This document shows, piece by piece, positions 20,443 through 32,428 of a DNA stretch of 64,000 nucleotides. The DNA is taken from assembly GCF_964204645.1 (NCBI RefSeq), contig NC_134029.1:1025501-1089500 (forward strand). Direction: 5' to 3'. Position 1 is the first letter of the stretch; each line of letters starts with the position of its first letter. The notes under the pieces were generated by a model that was given only the letters and a program-made list of their open reading frames with translations, ran no database searches and was not told the origin of the DNA. The stretch comes from Tubulanus polymorphus. Its lineage: Eukaryota; Nemertea; Palaeonemertea; Tubulaniformes; Tubulanidae. The translations under genes and the position numbers were made by a program.

Positions 20443-22778
20443 TCAGGGCAGTGAGGGAGTGAGTCCTGGTCACTGGCGGTCGACTCGAGGAGGAGCTTCA
20501 CTTCAATCCTGAAATAAATACACATCACAAGATGTCAGTTTATTTTTGATGAACCCTCATAATCTTAACACTACTACTTAACATGCATACTTTATCTACC
20601 TCTCATTAACTCATCAGAAACTATGAAAATATACTTTTAATCGCTTGAATCGAACTGAATCGACAAAACTGTCACCGATTTGCTGGCTCCATCCTGTTCA
20701 TATATCGCGCGCACGAAGTTGATACAGTGCAATAAAGAATGAATTGAATTTAAATTACAATTAAAGTTTATTTTACAATCACATAAAGCGTCCATGCAAA
20801 CATGCTAAAAAGAAGACATTGATTTAAAGTATGATATCCGGTGTAATTTATTTGTCATGTATATTGGGGGTAACAACTCCGTACCGACTGGTACTAATTG
20901 AGGATGGCTCCGGTAAATCTACCGTCATGCATTCCCGATTCACTATTTTACTCACTTGCCACAGGTAAACACCGGAGCCCATGCGATTGAGGGTTTTGGA
21001 CCAGATTGAATTTTTGGCCCCGTTGCATTGAATGGAAAAATAAGAGATTGCCGTACCCCGAAAATTCTGATTTGGCCCTACAGCAGCACACCGCGGGTCA
21101 CGGCAGGATCCACGGGGCCCTTTCCGTCCCCGAGGCCACACAGGCACCCGCCCCCGGCCCAACAATTGTTTATACGACATTTCTGTAGTTATAATTAAAC
21201 GATGACTAAAAGCCGGGCACATCCTCCGCCGCGCGGTCGGCACGGCAGTCGATATCGCGCTATAAAATACAAAACTACTTCACTGTCCTATTTTATACAA
21301 CTAACATGAATTTTATATAACCTTTGTATAATTCAATATATGACAGAGTAGTCACTTCCCGTGACTGGGTAATATCCGGTGAAAAGCGGAAGATAAACAT
21401 TGAACGAATTAATGAGTCAAACTGCGAGTGGGAAAACAATAAGACAATAGGATACTGTTAAGACATCCGTACTTAGAAACTACGCGCAATGCCGGGAATA
21501 GAAAGTATTTAGCGGTAAGCAATTAATTCATTATCACGGCCCAAACACGTTGAGTATTCTAAAATAAAACAATTACCAAAGTCATTTTGTTGCGTAGATG
21601 AATTCTTTTTCGGAAAAGTTATTCTCAAACTTAGCTCCAAACGCGCGATAGGGCGTCGACCTAAGAACGGAAGCGCGAACCCGGGATCGTCATTTACCAG
21701 AACTTATCAATCTTATCATTGTTGTGAAGACACGTAAATCATCGCGAAACTTGGCACGGTGCCGACTATTGATTCCGAAGATGTTTTTAATAAATGATTT
21801 ATTGATAATTCATGATTTCACGATTCTAATTATATCTCAATCGGTGACAAGTGTGACGACGTCTCGTTCTCGTATCATGTGTTCTGCTGGTCAAATCAAT
21901 GATAATTCTACAATCAATTCCGCTCATCATCCATTATAACTACGATATCCTTACTCACTGAGTATTACTTGTCACTACGGTTTCTTGAAATGGGTAAATA
22001 TTTCTAAAGCCTTCTATTGAGTTGTTCCAGGTCTGCCTGGTGTCTTAGTGTGACTGGACTCAATATAGTTGGTTTCAACGTCAAATCTAGACAATCTTTA
22101 ATGTATCAAACTTTAATAATGTTTCTCGCTAAGTTAAGTACAGTTCACACCTGTCCTGTCCATTAATCGGGCTCTGTCTGTTTTGAATATTTCTCATGAA
22201 ACTGTATATTTTATACACGTACTTGAGTCTGAAATCATGTCAATGGGTACGAAAACAAATAAAAACTAGACCAGTAATCGACGAGAAATAGCCTCAACAC
22301 AGACGACTTAATATCTTTATTCGTAGAAATAAAAAGTCTTGTATCGTTTCCGTGTCTGGGCGTTGTTTGGACCGAAAGTGATCGTGAGTTCATACTCCCC
22401 GTAAACTTTAGCCTACCCGTCGGTGGTTGTTTTTTTTAAACCTACCGTTGATCTTTAAAACAACTGGATTATCATGACACTGATTTCCTCTTCGTCTGTT
22501 GTTACCAGTAGGTAGAGAATCTACACACTACAATCTATATGATAAACTATGTAGAATTTAGGTCTGTCTAATGTGTACAAAGAGAATGATTCAGTTATAA
22601 GTCAACATGAAGTGAATTAGCTCATAGCGTCTGTCAGTCGGGAGAGGATACAACATAATTAAAAAAAAATACGAATATTCATATCTGCTTCCCCTGCGGT
22701 GGTGAGCAGCTGGGGTTGCTTTAGATCGATCCGATTTGTGAAGATTCTTCTTGTCGCAGAGTTTTGGAGTTTATCACA

Positions 22779-25700
22779 ATGGCGGTTTCAAAAGGTAAAC
22801 TTTTAAAGATAAGTCAGTTATTGATCGAAGTTCCTTGGTCGAAGGTTCTTCTCTGGTCTCTACCCCATTGGGAAAAAGAGACATCGAACCCCTGCTTATA
22901 ATGCCCTGCGTGGCGCTTAGCGAGTTGAGGGTGTTAAAAAAGATAGTCACAGTGAAAGGTTGGAATTTGAGTGCCGAAATCAAATATTTGAAAGATTGAT
23001 TCAAAATGAAATATTCCGAGGAGCTTAAAAATGTAATGAGACCAGGACACTGGAAGAGTAAGTAGTTCATGGCATGGACACTAACACAGCAATTAAATAT
23101 TCTAATATTGTCCAGTGATGCCAATTGTTAGGGAAGGAATCATCTTTAGAATGTTAGGACAAACATTTGTCGCTAGAATACATCGTACAAATTCCATTTA
23201 TAAACCAGTGAATCATAGGCTACTTATACTTACTACTGAATATGGACAATGAGAAAAATAGGACACCCACCTCTGACCCGTTTTAATCCTCCAACGCAGT
23301 GTATCACTAATTCAGAAAAAAAGACAAGGCGGTTTCAATGTACGTAATGTGAGTTGTTTACAGACGTGGAAATACATAGTTTAAAAGTGCATTCGGTACG
23401 TGAATTGTCAGGAATGTTTTCGTCGTGATTTTTTAGTTAGATTTGGATGTTTTTCATGACGAAGATTCGTGACTATTTGAACGAATGAGGTCAGTGTGAA
23501 TGTTGTTAGCCCTCTTCACAAGTATTTGCACACGCACTTTCGCTATTGCAGTTAAAAGCGTTTAGAGAAGAATCATAAGTAAACATTTCAATTCGGTTGA
23601 AATTCACACAAAGGGCTTAAAGCCTTACGATAGACACTTATTCTAAACAAGGCATAGACAAATTACTTTCTGCAAACAGGTGGGAAATCTTGATGGTAGG
23701 TTTTACCGCTTCAACTGATGAGAACAGCTCTGAACCTTACCCCTGACTGAAATATAAACACATTCTCCGCACGGTTCAAAAACTGATTAAATTAATTGCT
23801 ACCAAATTTAAAAACGTAATATTTTGTCGTGAGAACAAACAATATTGGCAACATTACAGATTCAGGTTCCTAGCGCCGCGTCTTGTAGAAAGAGGGTAAT
23901 CAAAAACTTCATTCTTACAATATTGAGATGAACGAGGTTTACACCACGGAACTCGTCCATCGTCTGCGAGTAATTGTGTCGGTTAAATTTAAACTCAAGG
24001 CCGGTGAAATTAACAATCTCGTAAACTAACGCCGCTGGAAATCAGTATAACAAAAGAGGAAAATTTAAAAAAGGTTAGTTAGCTATTTCACAGTATGCGT
24101 GTGTGTATATATATAGCTTACAGTCACTCGGTCTATAGATGGGGAAAATATAATACACAATCTCGCGATATCGGATGTATGTATCTGCTTAGTAGATAAC
24201 AGGTAAATTGTTTAAATTATTTATAACATCATCGATAAACTAAATATTTATTTCGGAGATCTACAAACTCGCTTACGACGCAGTTTGGTAAATATCAAAA
24301 ATGTAATAAAGTTGCCAATTGAGAGTGGAGTGCCTTCATCTTCTGACTCGAGACTCTCAACTGAATCGACAAAACCATTCTGAAAATATTGATGAATTTC
24401 GTAGTTGGATACTTGTACTCGCGAGATGAAGATCACATTTATAGCTCGATGAACATATATTATTAGATTCGATAGGTTCTCGTTAGTTCATTTCCGACGA
24501 TGTCAAATCTTAACCGTGAACTCGATGTAACTTGACGCCTCGCGGAGGTCATTATCGCAGCCATACGTGATTTCATTGCGAATAGATTAAAAACGAAGCG
24601 CCCGAAAATGTTCCGTACGATCTTATACAGAAAAAACAAAATGCATTCTTGTTTAACTTTGATGTGAACCAGCAACTGACTGAACACCTACGAAAACGCT
24701 TCAGACCACCGAAGTGAAATTTATATTTCACTCAGTCTTTACATTTCGCATTCAAACTATTTTTTTTCTAAAACGCAAAGCAAACTGTATTTTTTAAATG
24801 TATATATTTGAATTGTGAAACATTGCGGAAATACTTCGATAATCATTTGATAAAAATCCCATACCCCATATATGCGTGTGGCATTCTACAGATATCTATA
24901 AACTCCGTCTGGTCGGTTCCAGGAGACAGTAGTATTTATGGTATCTATCATCCCAGAATTAGATTAAATGAAAAGCCTCGAGGTGTTCAAACTTCAAAAT
25001 TCCATTGTGCTGTGTAGTTTTGTGTATAAGTTTAGATTTGTCATTTCATCATGTTATGATATGAAAAAAGGAAACTTTGGATATCAAGGGTTTTCTGCCA
25101 ATTCGACAGAAGCAGAAAATCGTATTGTTAAACTCAATCTCTTCATTAATATTAGTTTAAATATTTATAATTGTAAAATTTCAGGAACCAAGATTACGAG
25201 TATGGGAGATTTTCTATGTATCGGTGACTATGTCAGTTTGTATTGTGTAGAGACGGATGGATTCGTGTTCGGATGTCAATCGACTTCGCTTCATAACGGA
25301 CTTACAATCTATCAAAAACAGGACAGGGATACGCCTCAAAGCATTCCCAATCCACACGGTAGGTTTAAACAAACGATTCAAGGGAAATTTCTAGGGAACA
25401 AAACGTTTATAAGTTGTTCTGAAGTTTGTTACGTTTTTCAAATTCAAATTTCTAAGTCGACTATCACCATCAATATCCATGATCACAACAGCTGGAGGAA
25501 TATGAATAACTAGGGTTCAGTCTCTTAACGAAGAAAAAGACCCCGCAATATGATGAAAACCTACAGTTACGTTTCGACTCTTTAAAAAACTGTTTTGAAA
25601 ATGTCTTATTGAATTTGGTCTAAAAGTTTTTCTTCGATTGAATTAGACAGACACTTAAATAAACCATGAATATGTAGTTGTCTGTGGTGAGGGGGTTAAC

Positions 25701-28700
25701 AAGTAAAACACTAGTCACAGAGTGACTTAAACCACACAGTTAATGATAACCGTCATATAGACATTTTTCATACCGGATTCGATGTAGAAAATTGTTCCAT
25801 ATATTATTCATTGATATATTAAGAATAAAAAATTCTACCGCCGTTTTCAATGTTAGTTGTTTGTTCAAACGCTTCGTCTCTTTTATTTATTGCCCTAGTA
25901 CAGTTTGCAGCGTGCAATCATGTAATTTATCAAAAACGAATAAATTGACATATCCTCTTTCACAATTGTGCGCTATTTAAATTCTTATCTAGGTAATTAT
26001 CCTTTCAGAATTCTGTGAACAAACGTGATGAATACAATTTGCTTGTCAGATGTATTTATGAGAATATCCGCTCGATGCGAAAACTTGTTTCATAAGCGAG
26101 CGGTCAAAATAACAATTTATACTGGGGTTTGAGATAGAAACCGGTTAAAACAGCCATCTATATGGGTACGGGTTCGAGGGGGTTCTTCCATTCATCCTTA
26201 GTCTACGGCATTGTCAGTTCACGGATAAACCCGGTGTCATAGAATCAGATGCCCCGATTTCAGATGCCCCCCTCCCCCCAAAAACAAAAAATAGATTAAC
26301 GGATTAAGTGGAGAGACATAATGGGCCTGTGGCTGACCCTACCGCTAATCCTTAATCCTGAGATCTATTAGGGGGGATTAATAAGGGGACGAATTTCATT
26401 CAATGACACCGGTCTCCGTTTGCTCGTTCGTGATATCTTGACCACCGTATTCATAAAACTATAATCTATCGGACGAAATGTCACAAACAATTCCTAGTAG
26501 CGATTAGATACATTGACCGACAATCTAGGTTTCCTAGGATAGAATAGGCATTACTAAAACGGAAATGAATATCATTAATTACAGTTTGCGTATTTCAAGT
26601 TTGTATACAAAATCGTTACAAACTGAACAAAAAATATCGAAAATGTTTGGCGAAAAGTGAGAACGATAAAAATGACTTACAAACGAAAGCGCTTCTGCCA
26701 CAAGTCAAGGTAAAATATTTTAAAAAAAAACCTAAATGCTTTCCTCTTCTGATCACGATTGGTAGAACACTATATCCGTGTTGACGCGATGAGGAGAGAA
26801 TCCCACAATGATAATAAAAAGTCCGAAAATGAAACTTCGAGATAGTAGTTTATTTCAACGTTTCGACTATATCCTAATAGTCATCTATTCCCGAAGATGA
26901 CTATTAGGATATAGTCGAAACGTTGAAATAAACTACTATCTCGAAGTTTCATTTTCGGACTTTTTATTATCATTGTGGGATTCTCTCCTCATTTCCTCTT
27001 CTGAAGTTGGCGTTGAGACAACATGCTTTGATATAAGTAGATATTATCTTGTAGATGTCTGCAGATGCTGAAAATGCCGACAACATTGCTGAGCAAAAAC
27101 GACAACAAGGAAAACGAGTTCGGTATGGTGAAATAATTCAGGTACAGGTCAATGAGTGCTCCTGAACTAATTAATCATATTATTGTCTCCGTGGTTTTAC
27201 GCGTTTTAAATTACCCTGTCAGTTGTTGCCGTAACCCCCGCAGGATCCAGTTCCATAGTCGTGTGTGCGTTAGATCTGTTTTGTGGCTGATAAAAATATT
27301 TCTTGAAAAAAAAATGATTTCGTCGTCATAGAAAATAATTATCCTTCGAAATATATTCGTTAGTGAGAATAATTCCGCTATGAAAAATAAATCGCCCCTA
27401 AAATATATTAGTACCTAAAAACAATGTCGTTATGTGAAAATAAAAATTTGCAATGTGTCCAGAATCAGTTACAGTAATTATGTCCAGAATCACTAACAAT
27501 CAACTGTTTTCGTTTCGGTTTTCCATTCCTAGATGACTTCAGTATCGCTATGTTTGAATTGCATGGTTTCCAAAATTAAGATATCAATGTTCCTACTTGG
27601 TACAAATAAGACAAGATGGCTAGTATAAAAATCCCACAATAAGAAAGAAACAAAGAGTCCGAAATGTTTCTTTGAGCAACGAGGCTTTAATTTCATCCTA
27701 ATTACTAATGCATCATCTGGGAAACTTATTGTGGGATTTAGTATCATCGTTGGATTCAGAGTGTTTGATTGATTCAAAGATTAAAGATGACTCCTTGCTT
27801 GTTGACTTGTCAGATTTAGAATTTGAATTTAACTCTTTCAGTTGAAACACGTGTTTACAGGAAAATACATTCACGTCAGTACAACACAAGGGAGCGTTAG
27901 GGATAAAAACAATATGCTCGTAAGTAGCAGACGATCGCATCTAATTATACACTCATTAATCACTTCATTCTGATTCTGTAGTACTCGCTTCGAGTCCCTG
28001 CGATCATTTTTATATCGTAATCGCGAGGAAAAACATCTAGCGAGAAATCGTTGAAGCCGCGGGTATCAGCGTGAACACTCCAACTACTTTCTCGACCTAA
28101 TTCTAGCTGGGATATTGTATTTTTGATTTCACCCAGCCCTGGCAGTGGTCGTCTCCACAGTAATCTCCGTCGCTCTACGATCCTAGTGTAACCAATCTTT
28201 GGTGACATCAGACACTAAGGTTCTCGGTGAATTTTTAGGTCCAGCGTTTCCTTTCCATTGCTTATGTTCACGCATCAATTGTCCGCAATTCAATTCGTTT
28301 TGTTTGTTACTGTTTTTATGCCGTATTCCAAGATTGTATCACATTTATTCTCTGGACTGCATCTCGAGAGCGAATTTGGTTAGGCCATTAGTATTCCTGA
28401 AGATGACTAAAGTCGAAACCTTGTATTAAAAACTATATCAATGAAACATGTCGGACCCATGTTTTGTTGTTTGATGAAAAAGATTTAAATGTTAAGAAAT
28501 ACGGATGATATCCTTCTGCCCTGAGACTATGTTGGGATAATTTCGAAATGCCCTGCCCCATATGTTAAAAAAAAAACAGAATTCGTATTGTGGATTTTTT
28601 TCTGAAATGTGATGCTATTTTAGTATATCAGTGGGGTGGGGTAAGGCTGTAATCTATCACATAGTGACTGAGGAGATTATAGTATCACGAACTGTAGATA

Positions 28701-31700
28701 AAATCAGGTTAATGAGATATTTAGAAATACGTTACTGACATTATGTAATAGAGCTTAAATACAATCGGGCGAAATTATTCCAACATCTTGATATAATATA
28801 TAAAACGTTGAACACTTTAAGTTACATCAGGCCCGCCGGCAACACATTTCAAAGGGAGTTCTTTATTCATTAAAAAAAAAATCGGATCGAATAAAGAAGT
28901 ATTCAATCTAAAAGTCAAGGTTCCCTATGAGTAGCTTCGAACCAGAGGGCTCGAGAGTAGGAATCCAGCGCGCTAACCACTAGACCACTGAACTCATGTG
29001 AATTACCGTGTTCAGAAGTGTGTCTAGTCAGTATGGTGACCAGTCAGATGTAGTGACCAGTCAGGTGTAGTGACTGATTGACAAAATGCTCCATTCGCCA
29101 TAAACAATAGCTGAGATGGGAATGGCTGGAATGTCTCAATTTCTCGAAGGGGTCTTTTGGGAAACTAGAACATGAACAGATTCTCCGAAATATGATTAAA
29201 TAAACTTAAGAATATAATATCTGATAATGTTCTTATCTATGAATTTATTTGGTAATCATAAATTCAAATTCTCCACATAGATTTATCATATATATATTTT
29301 TTATCGTCTATGATTTATTTCAGATATCGATTCATAAATTCAATGCTAAACACGCTCAATTCAGAGTTCAACCGAGATACAAGGTCAAATCAGAAGGTGA
29401 TAACGTAAGTATTCAATATTTATCCAAACCCTAATGATATTTAACAGTGGTTCCGTCGGTCGCTGGTTGGTACTGCGTGGTTGGTGCACGATAGTGTTGG
29501 ACATATTTGTGGTTGCCTAAAAAATTTACTTCGACCGAGAATTTACGAAGACGCGGAAATGATGATCTCAATATTGATATTTCATGAGTTCAGAGAAATC
29601 GTTTGGGTTTCTGTGTTTTGTCATTCAATCTTGAGCGATAAGAAAAAAAACCCCCAAATTTATATTTATTTCTTTAATCGTATGATAAAGGTGTTTATAT
29701 ATGAATCAGCGAGTCCAGGTTCCATAGTCGAAACCATTTTTTCAATTTTGTCTCCAATCACCTTATTCCAATTGATTTTGATCTGTACTGTGGATTCGGA
29801 CCCTTCGCCCATCAGTTGCACTGTCCAAAAATGATCTTAAATCGTAGTCTAATCATCATTGCCTATGTGCAACTAGAGTCTCTCTGGAGCTTCTGGGTTT
29901 CCACAACTATTGTCTCATGATTTCCCAGCCGCTATGTGGAGATCTTTCCAATGTCAGTGCTGTTGATAAAATGTCCATGAATTATTGATACATCGGACTC
30001 AGTAAATTCTAGGATCCAAGAATCTTCAGGGATCATTATAAATCGGGATTCGGACCAAGCAACCCGATTAGTGCTAGGCATGGAATCCCAAAATTGATTC
30101 ATATATTGTATTTTTCTGTTGTTTCTAGGTACAAATATATGATCAGATAGTGTTAGAAAGTGTGAAATCGGCTGGTCAATGTTTCCATGCTAGTATACCC
30201 TGGCAGATAGACCACTTTCACTACGGGTGAGTTCTCCACGACCTACTTCACTTCGAAAAACGATTTCAACAACTGAAACTAAACTATCATCCACGAATTC
30301 AACTATTTCAATTATCAATTATTTCGAGGGTTAGAAAAAAACGAACATTCAAGCCTCCGGGAGTGATAACATTTGACACTCACCGGCCAGGTAGCCCATC
30401 GAGAATTACCAGCTCAATTCGAGATACCTCAGTCAGTATCTATAGTACAGGGTGGGTTTCCATTGAATTATCAAAAATGTATATATCAATCTACTCGAAG
30501 AGGGAAAAATGTACAACTTATAAAAGCACAATAGTCGTAAAATTAGCTTCAGCTTCGTGCTTTCATTTCAGTTCTGAACTGAATCTAGGAATCGAACGAA
30601 CAGGATTCACTCTGATAAAGAGTTTTAAGCCGTTGCCGGGAGAACAAGAATTTCTACGGGTAAATATTCATCACTAGGCATAGGCCTAGTACTGACCTGA
30701 ATAAAGTATAACACAGCCATGGATTAGGTTTAAAACCAGTCTAAGACCATCTTAGTTCTATAGCTAATCTAGAAAATCAAGATCAGTCCTAAGAAGATTT
30801 AAGATGACTTTTGAACTTGAGCCACGATTGTGCGACTTGGTTCTGAGTTGTAGCAGTAAAACGGCAGGTTATAGAAATATATGTTAACCAAGTCCAATAA
30901 CTGGTGTGAGTTCAGTTCGTTCGTTTGAAGAGTCAGTGTTTTTTACTGTTCACAGAAATAGGATCAAATAACAATATCTGATATCTGATACTATTACCAG
31001 TAGTGAATAATGTCGTTTATCTGTTGTGTTGACTGTATGATGTATGTTTCTAGGGTGGCTCCGTAATACGGTTATTTCACCGTGAATTAGAAGCTTATCT
31101 CGTCACTGAAGGTTTATTCGATGATGCCGTTTTACAAGATGGTAATTATTTCATTACATTAAAATCCTTTTCCACCACGGGTTCCAGTACAACGAATAAT
31201 GTTGCAAAATCATCGAGAAGTTTCTGAAGATCAGAATTCTATTTTCAGTTCATCTGAGACTTCGTCCTATTGATCAGATCAATCGCCCTCAATCTCTGCT
31301 TCCATCTACGTCTGGTCTCACATACTGGCAGGTCGAGGCTGAAGACAATATTCTAAATGGTAAATTATTCGAAACATCAGATATGAAATTTATGAAAAGA
31401 TGAATCCAAAAGTGTTAGAAACCAATTGAAAAATATAGCTGCAAAGCAGCGATAACGGGTTTTCTGGATGCATGTGATCGAAAGGAAAAATTAATTACCG
31501 GGTATTCGATGGAAAAAATAAAATGAGATGATTTGGATATTATCGGAGCAATCCTCTTTTTGGTTGAATGGTTTAACCCCAGTATAGTCCCCGTGATTTG
31601 GAAATTCTCGGAGCCCTCCTTTATTTACTTACTAAATGACGTCACAAACTGTTATTTCGCCGGTGCTTGTTGTCTAACAATTCAATTCAATTCTTTATTT

Positions 31701-32428
31701 ACAGTAACCTAATAAGTAATTTTAAGTTTCAAATAGGATGGAAAGTACATTCAGACAATCTGTTGGTTCAGAGAGACCGTTATTACAGTATAAATTTATA
31801 CATTTCGTTTCGAAGCTGTCAGTTGTCGAATCTGAATGAAGATGAATTTTATTTGACGAAATCGGCGGAAATTATATAATAATAATAATCAACAGAATTT
31901 CAAGAGGGTTTTCGACGAAAGTCAGAAAACCCTAATGATATTCATCTTAAAAATCATCTTGTAAAATATCTGAAAGTGAAATATCTATAGAGACAGAGTT
32001 TATTGATATATGTATATCTGACTGTAGGTAATGTATTGAGATGGGGACAACAGATTCGGTTACGTCACATGGTCACTAGACAGTATCTATGCGTTAATGC
32101 TGATCACGATGTTGATTTGACGAATAATGAAAGAGATCCCAGAGCTGTTTTCAGACTTCATCCAGTAAAAAAGGTCTCCGAATCTTCATGTCAATTCTTC
32201 TCTTTATTTTTCATATGAACAGTTCTTGATGTATTTTCTGTTTAATTTCTCTATTCTAAGGAAGTTGATGAAATAAAGTTGGGAAGTTACGCTCGAATTG
32301 AACACGAATTAACGGGACGATGGCTTCACGCGTTAAAGAATGACAAATACATTCACAAACAGAGGAAGCAATCGGCTTACGATCAGACTCTTAACGGGTT
32401 ACAGTGGGATGAAGCCGAACTGAGAAAG
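22779..32428 (+). CDS. Channel exons 1-11: N-terminal (suppressor and IP3-binding beta) region
   Basis: Exons 22779-22794, 25185-25358, 26585-26709, 27055-27141, 29324-29404, 30129-30226, 30572-30659, 31054-31141, 31249-31359, 32028-32173 and 32261-32428, about residues 1-394. [15 protein letters not shown] is the typical start of the IP3-receptor suppressor domain. [31 protein letters not shown] and [14 protein letters not shown] are MIR-type beta-trefoil strands. By alignment from memory with rat IP3R1, R241 is kept (R229) but K249 is alanine (A237). The T266-T267-G268 triad and R269 are replaced by PIDQ/INRP-like sequence. These residues contact the 4- and 5-phosphates in known IP3 receptors. 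Intron 3 (26710-27054) contains a perfect 204-bp foldback. Confidence 0.85.

Noticed and set aside
20848-21243. 131-codon minus-strand open frame in a GC-richer patch, with an R/G/P-rich N-terminal half
   Set aside because: No recognisable domain, no splice context, and composition unlike the neighbouring genes. It may be a repeat remnant.
22774-23124. 116-codon minus-strand open frame overlapping the candidate channel first exon
   Set aside because: No family resemblance. It lies opposite the better-supported ATG at 22779 and looks like chance.
28929-28995. Functional tRNA gene
   Set aside because: Only four of seven acceptor-stem positions pair and no convincing anticodon arm forms, so I call it a SINE head or pseudo-tRNA.
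29481-29834. 117-codon plus-strand open frame in channel intron 5
   Set aside because: Not in phase with the flanking exons and has no similarity to the family. Exons 29324-29404 and 30129-30226 join directly in phase.
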